Program-made: the position numbers and the translations under genes
Notes under the pieces: generated by a model
Told to the model about the DNA's origin: nothing
Databases searched by the model: none
What the model saw: the letters and a program-made list of their open reading frames with translations, nothing else
Part shown: one piece after another, positions 1-6,394 of the stretch
Layout of the letters: each line of letters starts with the position of its first letter
Position numbering within the stretch: position 1 is the first letter of the stretch
Source of the DNA: Chloroflexota bacterium
GTDB lineage: Bacteria > Chloroflexota > Dehalococcoidia > DSTF01 > JACRBR01
Assembly (NCBI GenBank): GCA_025355835.1
Contig: JANXYW010000240.1
Span: 1-11,687, forward strand
Length of the DNA: 11,687 bases
Direction: 5' to 3'

Positions 1-1
1 T

Positions 2-322
2 CTGGCGGGCTACGCGACGCTGCACCATAACGAGGTGCTGTGGACGCGGCACGTCGGCGAGATCCGTACGAACGTCGGCGCGGACTATCGCGGCATCCGG
101 CTCGGCGCGCGGCTGGTCGAGGAGATGTTCTCGATCGCGAAGGAGATTGGGCTGAAGAAGATCACCGCGAACATGACGTCAGACCAGAAAGCGGCGCGCG
201 CGACGTTCGAGCGCATCGGCTTCCGCCCGGAGGCGCTGCTGGCAGATCACGTCGTCGATGCGGAGGGCCGCACGCACGACATGCTGATCATGTCGTACGA
301 GGTAGACGGGTTTAACGACTGA
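2..322 (+). CDS. GNAT-family N-acetyltransferase, C-terminal part (5' end outside window)
   Basis: The reading frame is open from the left edge to a TGA at 320-322 and gives the last 106 residues of a protein. The middle carries the acetyl-CoA-binding signature of the GNAT fold: a V-G-A-D-Y-R-G-I-R-L-G-A-R-L stretch that starts the pyrophosphate-binding loop and following helix. Downstream comes an N-x-x-x-x-Q-x-A-A-R-x-x-F-E-R-I-G-F-R motif, the usual helix-4/strand-5 region before the C-terminal strand. The ending (R-T-H-D-M-L-I-M-S-Y) is typical of stand-alone GNAT enzymes. The family transfers an acetyl group from acetyl-CoA to an amine; the acceptor cannot be told from the sequence. The start codon and N-terminal strands lie upstream of the window. 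Next on this strand are hairpins, not a gene. Confidence 0.85.
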   Translation: MAGYATLHHNEVLWTRHVGEIRTNVGADYRGIRLGARLVEEMFSIAKEIGLKKITANMTSDQKAARATFERIGFRPEALLADHVVDAEGRTHDMLIMSYEVDGFND

Positions 323-332
323 CGGTTGATGC

Positions 333-351
333 CGCGGGCTGAACGCCCGCG
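333..351. repeat. Intergenic hairpin, CGCGGGC / GCCCGCG
   Basis: A perfect 7-bp stem (CGCGGGC at 333-339, GCCCGCG at 345-351) with the 5-nt loop tgaac starts 11 bases after the GNAT stop codon and is followed by CCAC. There is no T-run, so a classic intrinsic terminator is unlikely. It resembles the other short GC-rich stem-loops between genes in this window (1342, 7926, 10146, 11068) and is probably a dispersed palindrome that may double as a 3' end stabiliser. A 9-bp direct repeat CGGTGTGAA (364-372 and 384-392) lies just downstream. Confidence 0.55.
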
Positions 352-400
352 CCACGGGTGCCGCGGTGTGAAACAACGGCCGACGGTGTGAAGATAGTCG

Positions 401-426
401 AAGGGCGGAGCTCGTGCTCCGCCCTT
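401..426 (-). terminator. Strong stem-loop, probable transcript end for the 453-1109 gene (possibly bidirectional)
   Basis: A perfect 11-bp stem, AAGGGCGGAGC (401-411) with GCTCCGCCCTT (416-426), closes a 4-nt loop. It starts 26 bases beyond the stop of the minus-strand gene at 453 and about 80 bases beyond the plus-strand GNAT stop. With genes converging from both sides, a shared terminator is the simplest reading. The T-tract is poor on both strands: CGACTATC follows on the minus strand and GCTGTTGTTG on the plus strand. Confidence 0.5.
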
Positions 427-452
427 GCTGTTGTTGTGACCGGTTCGTTCAG

Positions 453-1109
453 CTACTCGTCGTGGCCTTCGTGGTTGCCGTGGGATTCGCCGGCCTTGCC
501 TTTGTTGTTGTTCTGGCCGTTGTGTTTGCCGCTGTTGCCTTCTCCGTGGTGGCCGTTGTCACCTTCGTTGTCGTGCTCGGATCCGCACGAGCCGCCTCCG
601 CTGGCCGGGGTGCCGGTTGCGACCGGGGTGTTGGTGGCTGCTGGGGTAGCCGTGCCGCTGACCGGTGGGGTGGACTTGCCTCCGTCGTTGTCGCACTCCT
701 CCGAGTCGTCGTTGTCATCTTCGTCATCGCCTGAACCGGGCGTCGTGCTTGGCGCCGGCGTGGACGTTCCGGCGATCGGCGTATCGGTTGCGGCTGCGGG
801 CGTGCTCGTCGATGTGGGTGTGTCGTTCGCACCGCCGGGTGTGTTCGTTGCGCCCGGCGTCGTGGTTGCTGCGGCGGCGGTGCCGATTGCAGTCGGGGTA
901 TCGGTGGGGCCGCCGGGCGTGTTGGTTGCAGTCGGTGCGTCCGTCGATTGCGGCGTTGTCGTGGCGGCTGGCGTGTCGGTTGCGGTGGCCGTATCTGTCA
1001 CGACTAACGTCGTCGATAGGTTCGTGCCGTCTTGCGATGCGAATGCTCCGACGGCGGCGAGTGATACGAGCACGGCCGCAAGGGCGGCTCCGGCGATTTT
1101 CTGGCGCAT
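453..1109 (-). CDS. Secreted Thr/Pro-rich low-complexity protein with acidic and His/Gly/Asn-rich tail
   Basis: This is a 218-residue protein. It begins with a typical signal peptide: basic R2 and K4, a hydrophobic core to about residue 22, then A-F-A before S25 as the likely cleavage site. Residues 38-124 are a degenerate T-D-T-P / T-N-T-P / T-S-T-P repeat, a linker style common in extracellular proteins of Chloroflexota. Residues 128-143 are strongly acidic (D/E/N), and the C-terminus from about 171 is rich in Gly, His, Asn and Asp. There are two cysteines (C139, C175). No enzymatic motif, membrane anchor or sortase signal is visible. An AGGAG at 1115-1119, five bases before the ATG, supports the start. 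It could be a glycosylated surface or matrix protein, or a metal-binding one because of the His-rich tail; neither role is shown by the sequence. The opposite frames are also open because of the biased composition, but only this frame has a signal peptide and ribosome site. Confidence 0.8.
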   Translation of the reverse strand: MRQKIAGAALAAVLVSLAAVGAFASQDGTNLSTTLVVTDTATATDTPAATTTPQSTDAPTATNTPGGPTDTPTAIGTAAAATTTPGATNTPGGANDTPTSTSTPAAATDTPIAGTSTPAPSTTPGSGDDEDDNDDSEECDNDGGKSTPPVSGTATPAATNTPVATGTPASGGGSCGSEHDNEGDNGHHGEGNSGKHNGQNNNKGKAGESHGNHEGHDE

Positions 1110-1393
1110 GTGTACTCCTGACCCGTTTTGACCCTGATACCCGGTGGCTTTCGAAGATCAGAATCGGTTGAGGACGGGAGAAAGTAACGCCGACGATTCG
1201 GTTTGTTGGAAGGTTTGTTTTCGCGGCACGTCCAAGACTGGCTGCGATGTCGGTTGACAGCGATAGAGCGATCTTCGTCGGGCAGGTGCCGACGTACGAA
1301 CGCTGGAGGAACGCCATCGGACAACGACCGTTGCGTCGAACGGGGCGCACAGCCGGGCGCCCCTACGATGGGTTGTGCGAGCGGTGGTGGCGT
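1110..1393. other. Intergenic region upstream of the secreted protein; no gene seen
   Basis: These 284 bases separate the start of the secreted-protein gene from the 3' end of the acyltransferase gene, both on the minus strand. They hold the ribosome site of the former (AGGAG at 1115-1119), a short tandem GGTTTGTT (1200-1207 and 1212-1219), and a hairpin near the acyltransferase end. No convincing -35/-10 pair was found for the secreted-protein gene. The open frames crossing this stretch look non-coding. Confidence 0.5.
1342..1366. repeat. Palindromic intergenic element with CCCCTAC tail (copy 1)
   Basis: GGGGCGC (1342-1348) and GCGCCCC (1357-1363) form a perfect 7-bp stem around the loop acagccgg, and TAC follows. 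Three other intergenic sites here (7926, 10146, 11068) have the same design: a GC-rich perfect hairpin ending in C(C)CTAC, and two of them use ACAGCCG, which is the loop sequence here, as the stem itself. It lies about 30 bases past the acyltransferase stop and could protect or end that transcript. No T-run follows it on the minus strand. Confidence 0.6.
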
Positions 1394-2917
1394 TTACGTG
1401 GAGGCGACGGGCTCCTGCTTCGATGTAGGTTCTGCGGCGGGCTTCGAGGTGCCGTTGCCGTTGTGGCCGTTGCCGTTACCGGTGCGCGGCGGGCGCGAGA
1501 AGTCGGGGAGGTCGCTTACGGGGACGCCGGCGGCTTCTCGGAGCATCTTGAACTCTTCGGCGCAGTACTTCGCGATGAGGTCGACATCGTCGATGAGATC
1601 CGGGTCCGACATGATGCCCATGAACAGCGACTTGTCGAAACTAGTGATGCCGACGCCGATGCCGAGATCGCCGGCGAGCGGCACGAGCGGGTAGTGCGCG
1701 AGCATGCGGTGGCCGACCGCGTACAACGGGATCATCGGGCCGGGGACGTTGGTGCAGACGAGGTTCGCGCCGCCGGGCGGCACGCCGCCGGAGCCCGCGA
1801 GCGCGTGGAATACGGCGGGCATGTTCGTCGCGGCGCGCATCAACGATTCGAATGCGCTGGCCTGGTTGCGCGACTTGAGACGCTCCATTTCGGCGCGGAC
1901 GGCGGTGAGTCGCTCGACGGCATTCGGGATGCCGACGGGGATCTCCGGCAGCATCATCGAGACGTGGTTGCCAAGCGCACCCTTATCGCCTTCCGGGCGA
2001 ACGTTGACGGGGATCATCAAGCGGAGGGTCATGCCCTTCGTCGTAACGCCGTGATCGCCGAGATAGCGGCCGAGCCCGCCGCCGAGAATCGTCAGCATGA
2101 CATCGTTGACTGTGCCGCCGATGGCGCTTCGAATGCCGCGCACTTCCTGGAACGACATGTCGGTGACGGCGACGCGGCGTTTCGCGCCGACCGGCTTGTT
2201 CCACGGCGTGCGCGTCGGCTGGCGCATCGCCGACGGAAGCGCGACCTCGAGAGCGCGGCCCATCTCGGTCATCTGGCGCATCTGCGTGCGCGGGTCGAGC
2301 AGGTTCTGCTGCCATTCGGTGAAGGTCCGCACGTCGCGGTTCCACTGATCGAACATCGCGTCGGCCCACGCCTCGAGCGGGCGCGAGATCTCTTTCGGCC
2401 GCCACGGCTCGGCGGGCGGCGGCGTTGGTTCAGGATTCGGCACCAGGTCGAGGACGGCGAGCAGCAGCTCGATGCCGGAGACGCCATCGACGAGGCAGTG
2501 GTGGACGCGACTGAGGTACGCGGTCTTGTCGCCGTCGATGCCGGTGATGGCCGTGATGTCCCAGAGCGGCCGATCGCGCGGCAGCATGTCGGCGAAGAGA
2601 TCGCTACAGAATTCGAGCAGGTGCTCCTGCGTGCCCGGGCCGGGCATCTGGACGAGCTTCAAGTGCCTGTCAAGCGAGAACTTCGGGTCGTCTTCCCACG
2701 TAGGGTGGCCGGCGTAGAGCGGCGGGATGATGGCGCGCTGGCGGTAGCGCGGGATGAGGTGCATCCGGGCGTCCATGCTCGCATACATCTTCTCGAACGG
2801 GATCGTGCCCTCGTAGATCGCGACGGAGCCGATATGCAGCGGCGCGTGCGGCTTCTCGAAGTAGAGAAACGAGGCATCTTCCGCGCTCATGCGTCGCGAA
2901 AGGTTCGTGGGAGCCAT
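1394..2917 (-). CDS. Wax ester synthase / diacylglycerol acyltransferase (WS/DGAT family)
   Basis: This 507-residue protein matches the usual 450-500 length of bacterial WS/DGAT enzymes, which join a fatty acyl-CoA to a fatty alcohol or diacylglycerol to make wax esters or triacylglycerol at the inner membrane and lipid-body surface. The catalytic motif HHxxxDG is intact (H139-H140-C-L-V-D144-G145). Other family landmarks are S-A-E-D-A-S-F-L-Y near the N-terminus with P-L-H-I-G (26-30), P-L-W-D (117-120), N-D-V-M-L-T-I (271-277), the I-P-V-N-V-R-P stretch near 302-308, and N-V-P-G-P (390-394). The tail after about residue 475 is a low-complexity Gly/Asn then Ala/Pro/Ser region, probably disordered. 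The start is set by GGAGG (2927-2931), nine bases before the ATG. A later in-frame Met10 lacks such a site. The divergent neighbour is a lipase-type hydrolase, which suggests storage-lipid synthesis and turnover. Confidence 0.93.
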   Translation of the reverse strand: MAPTNLSRRMSAEDASFLYFEKPHAPLHIGSVAIYEGTIPFEKMYASMDARMHLIPRYRQRAIIPPLYAGHPTWEDDPKFSLDRHLKLVQMPGPGTQEHLLEFCSDLFADMLPRDRPLWDITAITGIDGDKTAYLSRVHHCLVDGVSGIELLLAVLDLVPNPEPTPPPAEPWRPKEISRPLEAWADAMFDQWNRDVRTFTEWQQNLLDPRTQMRQMTEMGRALEVALPSAMRQPTRTPWNKPVGAKRRVAVTDMSFQEVRGIRSAIGGTVNDVMLTILGGGLGRYLGDHGVTTKGMTLRLMIPVNVRPEGDKGALGNHVSMMLPEIPVGIPNAVERLTAVRAEMERLKSRNQASAFESLMRAATNMPAVFHALAGSGGVPPGGANLVCTNVPGPMIPLYAVGHRMLAHYPLVPLAGDLGIGVGITSFDKSLFMGIMSDPDLIDDVDLIAKYCAEEFKMLREAAGVPVSDLPDFSRPPRTGNGNGHNGNGTSKPAAEPTSKQEPVAST

Positions 2918-2973
2918 GTGGCATTGCCTCCAGCGCCGCCTTCGGTGCGTGTGGACGGGTGTCCTCAGAAGGG

Positions 2974-2979
2974 ATTATA
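2974..2979 (-). promoter_or_regulatory. Candidate -10 box (TATAAT) for the acyltransferase gene
   Basis: On the minus strand, 2979-2974 reads TATAAT, a perfect housekeeping -10 hexamer. It predicts a start of transcription near 2967 and a leader of about 50 bases to the ATG at 2917. The -35 position is poor (ATGTAC at 17-bp spacing). An 8-bp palindrome, CGAGCTCG (2985-2992), flanked by CCCC and GGGG, lies in the spacer and could be an activator or repressor site. This is pattern evidence only. Confidence 0.45.
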
Positions 2980-3126
2980 CTCCCCGAGCTCGTGGGGTAC
3001 ATTACCGACACGATAAGATTCGACGTAATTTTGCCTACGTTGTGCGCCCCAGAATTGATACAGCCGGGAATCGCGCGCATTTTGTATGATATGAGCGGCG
3101 GTATTGGCGAATTGCCCATAGCGTCC

Positions 3127-3150
3127 CGTCCTGCGCCGCGGCGCAGGACG
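3127..3150. promoter_or_regulatory. Perfect 24-bp palindrome upstream of the lipase-type hydrolase
   Basis: The half-site CGTCCTGCGCCG (3127-3138) is followed directly by its exact reverse complement (3139-3150) with no loop. It ends 28 bases before the GTG start of the hydrolase gene and lies in the only divergent promoter region shared with the acyltransferase. It could be an operator for a dimeric repressor or, once transcribed, a leader hairpin upstream of the ribosome site. It lacks the CTAC tail of the dispersed hairpins, so it is listed separately. Confidence 0.55.
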
Positions 3151-3178
3151 CAGCACAGCGCAGTACAAAGGGGGCCGC

Positions 3179-3961
3179 GTGACGACGAACGGAGTTGCCT
3201 CACCCGACTTGCTCGCCGGCTACCAGCCGACGAACCGCCCGCTGTGGCTGGAGGCGCTGTTCCCCGTCGATTGGCTCGCACTCCATTTGTCGCCTGTGTA
3301 CTACGGATTCGGCGTGCCGCGCGGGCACGGCGAAGCGGTGATTCTGGTACCGGGATTTCTCGGCGACGACCGCTACCTCACCGAGATGCATCTCTGGCTG
3401 CGCCGCATCGGCTACAAGCCGTACTTCTCCGGCATCGGCCGCAATGTCGACTGTCCCGACCTGCTGACGCAGCGGCTCGTGATGACGATCCACCAGGCCC
3501 ACGAAGATACGAAGCAACCGGTATCGATCGTGGGCCATAGTCTTGGCGGCATGCTTGCGCGAGCGGCGGGGCATCGCGAGCCGGCGCTGGTGAAGCAAGT
3601 GATTACGATGGGGTCGCCGTTCCGCAGCGTGCGCGCGCACCCGCTGGTGCTTAGCGCGGCGAACTTCGTGCGATCGAACATCGTGCGGGAGCGGAAGCAC
3701 CGGCGCGAAGTGACGAGCAGCTGTTTCACGCCGGAGTGCACGTGCGCGTTTGTCACAGCACTGCGCGACGATCCGCGGCCGGAAGACTTTCAGCGGAACG
3801 CGATCTTCTCGAAATGTGATGGCGTCGTCGACTGGGAGTCCTGCATCGAAGAAGAGCCGGAGCTGAACCGCGAAGTGACGGCGACGCACATCGGCATGGC
3901 GTTCAACCCGGACGTGTATCGCACCGTCGCGAATCTTCTGGCGGGCGTCGAGGCCGTCTAG
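3179..3961 (+). CDS. Alpha/beta hydrolase, lipase/esterase type
   Basis: This 260-residue alpha/beta-hydrolase has the nucleophile elbow G-H-S-L-G-G (119-124, Ser121), an oxyanion-loop P-G-F (58-60) after a hydrophobic strand, and likely triad partners in C-D-G-V-V-D-W (Asp214 or Asp218) and T-H-I-G-M (His237). There is no signal peptide, so it is probably cytoplasmic or lipid-body associated. The N-terminal L-W-L-E-A-L-F-P-V-D-W-L-A-L segment is hydrophobic and may bind membrane or form part of a lid. Six cysteines (C92, C182, C187, C189, C213, C222) are notable, with C182-C189 in a cap-like insertion. The start is GTG with AAAGGGGG (3167-3174) four bases before it. Expected activity is ester-bond hydrolysis. 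Its divergence from a WS/DGAT gene suggests acylglycerols or wax esters, by context only. The next gene follows on the same strand after 83 bases. Confidence 0.88.
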   Translation: MTTNGVASPDLLAGYQPTNRPLWLEALFPVDWLALHLSPVYYGFGVPRGHGEAVILVPGFLGDDRYLTEMHLWLRRIGYKPYFSGIGRNVDCPDLLTQRLVMTIHQAHEDTKQPVSIVGHSLGGMLARAAGHREPALVKQVITMGSPFRSVRAHPLVLSAANFVRSNIVRERKHRREVTSSCFTPECTCAFVTALRDDPRPEDFQRNAIFSKCDGVVDWESCIEEEPELNREVTATHIGMAFNPDVYRTVANLLAGVEAV

Positions 3962-4044
3962 GCACCCGCGCAGCATATCACCACAACGTTCATCGATCTG
4001 CGGCGAACGCCGGCCATCCCCACTACCGGAGTCACGGAGGACGC

Positions 4045-4866
4045 ATGCCGAACACCTTCACTATCGGTGATCTGGAAGTCATTGCCGTGTCTGACGGCGG
4101 CGTGACGTTTCCTGCGATGGCGTACTTTGCCGGGACGACGGAAGAGGAGTGGGCGGCGCACGCGCGGTGGGCCGATCACGACGGGAAACTGACGTTTCCG
4201 TTCGGCTGCTTCGTCGTGCGCTCCGGCGATAAGCGCGTGCTGATCGACACCGGGCTCGGGCCGATCACGTTCGGCGAGTATCGCGGCGGCGCACTGCTGG
4301 GGCAGTTGGCCGAGGCGGGCGTGCAACCGGCGGACATCGACGTCGTGTTTCTCACGCATCTGCACGCCGATCACTGCGGCTCGGCGGCGATCAAGGTTGA
4401 TGGCGAGATGCGTCCGACGTTTCCGAATGCCACGTATCGCTGGACATCGAAGGAGCAGGAGTTCTGGACGGGCGATGATCTGCCAGCGGGATCGTTCGCG
4501 CGGAAGGACATCTTCGCCGCTGTGGCGCCGCACTTCGAGGCGGCTGACGGCGGCGCATCGCTCGCGCCGGGCGTCGATGTGTATTCGATGCCGGGGCATA
4601 CGCCGGGACACGCGGGCGTCGTATTGTCGTCGGGTGATGCGCGCGCGTTCATTCTGGGCGACGGCATCAGCTGTCCGGTGCAGCTCGAAGAGCCGGAGTG
4701 GTCGGGGCTCGGCGATGTCGATCCCAAACTGGCACGGCGCTCGCAAGAGGCGCTGACGCGCGAAGTCGAGGGCACGGGCGCGCTCGTCGGCACGAGCCAC
4801 TTCCCCGGGCTGACGTTTGGGCGCGTGATGACGGGCGAGGGCCGACGGTACTGGCAGCCGGTGTAA
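4045..4866 (+). CDS. MBL-fold metallo-hydrolase (lactonase-like)
   Basis: This 273-residue metallo-beta-lactamase-fold protein has the complete metal site: T-H-L-H-A-D-H (H105, H107, D109, H110), P-G-H-T-P-G-H (H185-H189, with H189 the likely ligand), the bridging Asp in L-G-D-G (D206), and the last His in T-S-H-F-P (H252). It thus has the two-metal set of the family that contains N-acyl-homoserine lactonases and many other hydrolases. The substrate cannot be named from the motifs. There is no signal peptide. GGAGG at 4036-4040, four bases before ATG, supports the start. It lies 83 bases after the lipase-type gene on the same strand and may be co-transcribed, with no other evidence of a joint role. 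An antisense frame of similar length covers it but is a composition artefact. Confidence 0.9.
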   Translation: MPNTFTIGDLEVIAVSDGGVTFPAMAYFAGTTEEEWAAHARWADHDGKLTFPFGCFVVRSGDKRVLIDTGLGPITFGEYRGGALLGQLAEAGVQPADIDVVFLTHLHADHCGSAAIKVDGEMRPTFPNATYRWTSKEQEFWTGDDLPAGSFARKDIFAAVAPHFEAADGGASLAPGVDVYSMPGHTPGHAGVVLSSGDARAFILGDGISCPVQLEEPEWSGLGDVDPKLARRSQEALTREVEGTGALVGTSHFPGLTFGRVMTGEGRRYWQPV

Positions 4867-5225
4867 GGGAAGCGCGATTCGCTTGGTTGGTCAGCGATCG
4901 GTGCCAGCCGAGCACCTCATCCGGGCCTGTCTCCTCCGGCGACTCGATCGGCCATTCCTCTCCACGAAGTGGCGATGGGGAGCGCTTCGGGCTGGCGTTC
5001 CTTCGGCGAAGGCCGTGTGGATCCGTCCGGAACAGCCGGACGTGCGGGCGGGGCGCCTGCGCCCCATTTCGTCTTGTGTCGTTCGGGCGGGCGTGTCGCA
5101 CGCGGTGATCATCCGCGATGCGTGGGTTTGTGCTGCGTCGGTCCGGCTTTGCCGGGCGCGTAGCCTGGACGGCTATGCCACGCGCTTCGCGCCTTATCAA
5201 CTGACGTCGAGGCGAAATCGTGACG
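4867..5225. other. Gene-free intergenic stretch with degenerate hairpin repeats
   Basis: About 360 bases lie between two genes that converge here. No open frame has a plausible start and family. Structures seen: a decayed copy of the CCTCTCCAC hairpin (4957-4980) after CCTCATCCGG, a strong hairpin at 5050-5065, a CCGGC-ttt-GCCGG hairpin (5143-5155) also present downstream of the MocR gene, and TAGCC/GGCTA pairing near 5162-5175. An 8-bp inverted repeat, CTGACGTC (5201-5208) and GACGTCAG (5222-5229), straddles the stop codon of the RidA fusion gene. It looks like a graveyard of short repeats. Confidence 0.6.
5050..5065 (+). terminator. Candidate terminator hairpin GGGGCG-CCTG-CGCCCC
   Basis: GGGGCG (5050-5055) pairs with CGCCCC (5060-5065) around a tight CCTG loop, with ATTTCGTCTT following on the plus strand, a weak T-rich tail. 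It lies about 180 bases past the MBL-fold gene, so it is only a plausible end for that transcript. It may equally be a dispersed hairpin: the stem sequence is the same as in the element at 1342-1363. Confidence 0.35.
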
Positions 5226-6284
5226 TCAGCTTGTTAGCTCGACGGTTAGTTCTATCTCCAACGCGATGTTGAAGGGGAGCGACGCTACGCCTACTGCTAG
5301 GCGAGCGTGTGTTCCTGCGTCGCCGAAGACTTCGATCAGGAGATCTGACGCGCCGTCGATGACGCGCGTGTGGCGGTTGAACTCTGGGGTGGCGTTTACG
5401 ACGGCGTAGAGCTTGATGATGCGCGCGATGCGATCGAGCGAGCCGAGTTCGTGGCGGAGGGTGGCAAGCGTGTTGATCGCTGCGACGCGCGCGGCTTCGT
5501 AGCCCGCATCGACGTCGAGGGTTTCGCCGAGACGGCCGAAGATGACGGAGCTGTCGGCGCGGATGGGCGCGTGGCCGGAGAGCATCATGAGGTTGCCGGT
5601 GCGTACTGCGTGGACGAACGTTCCGGCGGGCGGCATGTATGACGGCATCTCGATCGCGAGATCGATGATGCGCTGCTCCGCGGATGTGTGGTCGCTGCCT
5701 GACATCGGGTCATCTCCTCGCTGCGCGACTTGCTCGCCGTAGCGAAAGGCGCCGGCGAAGTCGTCGTCCACGCGTTTACGTTTGCCGCTCCAGGTATCGA
5801 TGTCGATGCGGTACACCGTCGTGCGCGCCAGTTCGTCTGGCGTGATGGCGCGGTAGTCGTCGCCGTAGGCGAGATGCGGGAAGTATTTGTCGAGGATGAG
5901 GCGGAGGCCGTGCTCGCGCTCCGCATCGTCGGACAGGGCGCGCGCACGGCCGAAGATGGCGACACCGTCGTATTCGACGCTCATCGTCAGCGCTTCGTGG
6001 GACGGCAGCAGGCGCCCCATCTCGCTGACGCTGAGGCACGCGCGCTCATCGGACTCGACGTTCGAGCGCGTGCGGCCGACGGGGGCGGTGTGCATGTAGA
6101 CGGCGTGCGCCGCGTCGTCGTAGGCGAAGAGATTGCTGTGGATGAACGGCTGCCCTTCGTGCACGGTCGCGAGCTGCGCCATCGGTGCGCGCCGGAGAAA
6201 CGCGACGATCCACGCGTCGTCATCGATCGCGCGATCTTTGCGGCGCACGTCGGCGTAGGCGGTTTGCAGATAATCCTTCGCCAT
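5226..6284 (-). CDS. Fusion protein: NimA-like flavin split-barrel domain plus RidA-family domain
   Basis: One uninterrupted frame of 352 residues holds two families normally found alone. Residues 1 to about 185 are a pyridoxamine-phosphate-oxidase-superfamily split barrel of the NimA-like type (Pyridox_ox_2): M-A-Q-L-A-T-V (35-41), P-F-I-H-S-N (46-51), the Y-D-G-V-A-I-F-G-R-A strand (105-114), K-Y-F-P-H near 133-137 and a closing D-T-W-S-G-K (163-168). It probably binds FMN or haem. Residues 194-352 are a RidA/YjgF-like domain: L-S-G-H-A-P (235-240), N-A-T-P-E-F (297-302), H-A-R (326-328, Arg likely the carboxylate-binding residue) and A-L-E-I-E (341-345). Related RidA proteins usually have Ser after that Arg; here it is Leu329. 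RidA enzymes hydrolyse reactive enamines and imines formed by PLP enzymes. The start is backed by GAGGAG five bases before ATG. A second GAGGAG and ATG lie at the junction. It is divergent from a MocR-type regulator that probably controls it. Confidence 0.88.
   Translation of the reverse strand: MAKDYLQTAYADVRRKDRAIDDDAWIVAFLRRAPMAQLATVHEGQPFIHSNLFAYDDAAHAVYMHTAPVGRTRSNVESDERACLSVSEMGRLLPSHEALTMSVEYDGVAIFGRARALSDDAEREHGLRLILDKYFPHLAYGDDYRAITPDELARTTVYRIDIDTWSGKRKRVDDDFAGAFRYGEQVAQRGDDPMSGSDHTSAEQRIIDLAIEMPSYMPPAGTFVHAVRTGNLMMLSGHAPIRADSSVIFGRLGETLDVDAGYEAARVAAINTLATLRHELGSLDRIARIIKLYAVVNATPEFNRHTRVIDGASDLLIEVFGDAGTHARLAVGVASLPFNIALEIELTVELTS
5703..5719 (-). promoter_or_regulatory. Internal ribosome binding site and ATG at the domain junction
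   Basis: Inside the fusion frame, GAGGAG (5719-5714 on the minus strand) stands eight bases before an in-frame ATG (5705-5703, Met194). Starting here gives a 159-residue protein, which is the normal length of a free RidA-family protein. The same GAGGAG motif serves the true start at 6284, so separate translation of RidA is plausible. A TGA also occurs between the two signals, in another frame, as expected if two genes were once separate. Confidence 0.5.
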
Positions 6285-6394
6285 TGCGGCTCCTCGTCAC
6301 TGGCTTTGGTCATCCGATTGTCGTGTAGAATTGGCATGATGAACAGCGCCAGGATAGGCCGTACGTATGGGGCCAATCGAGACTTGAGATAGCC
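6285..6394. promoter_or_regulatory. Divergent promoter/operator region between the fusion gene and the MocR-type regulator
   Basis: These 110 bases must hold both promoters and, by analogy with other MocR regulators, their operator. GAGGAG (6290-6295, minus strand) is the fusion gene's ribosome site. TAGAAT (6326-6331, plus strand) is a -10-like box. ATTGGC (6330-6335) and GCCAAT (6372-6377) form a spaced inverted repeat, and TTGG also occurs at 6306-6309. These are candidates for a binding site; none is strong alone. Confidence 0.4.

Noticed and set aside
358..1131. A 257-codon plus-strand frame opposite the Thr/Pro-rich gene
   Set aside because: It is the mirror of the repetitive coding sequence (Val/Ala/Pro/Ser-rich), with no signal peptide or ribosome site; the minus frame has both.
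1200..1219. Tandem GGTTTGTT as a regulatory direct repeat
   Set aside because: Only two short T-rich copies, far from either start codon, with no partner promoter; likely chance.
1247..3016. A 589-codon open frame on the plus strand, antisense to the acyltransferase
   Set aside because: The minus-strand frame has the complete WS/DGAT motif set and a ribosome site; the antisense product is Arg/Ala/Asp/His-rich with no recognisable family, as expected from third-position GC bias.
3055..3090. TTGATA and TATGAT as a plus-strand promoter for the lipase-type gene
   Set aside because: The 24-base spacing is too long for a housekeeping sigma factor; the TATGAT alone is not enough to call.
3958..4800. 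A 280-codon minus-strand frame under the MBL-fold gene
   Set aside because: Arg-rich, no motif, and fully overlapped by an MBL-fold protein with all metal ligands.
4925..4933. GCCTGTCTC, a 9-base match to the MITE-like terminal repeat
   Set aside because: The similarity stops on both sides, no partner arm is present, and the stretch fits the decayed composite repeat better.
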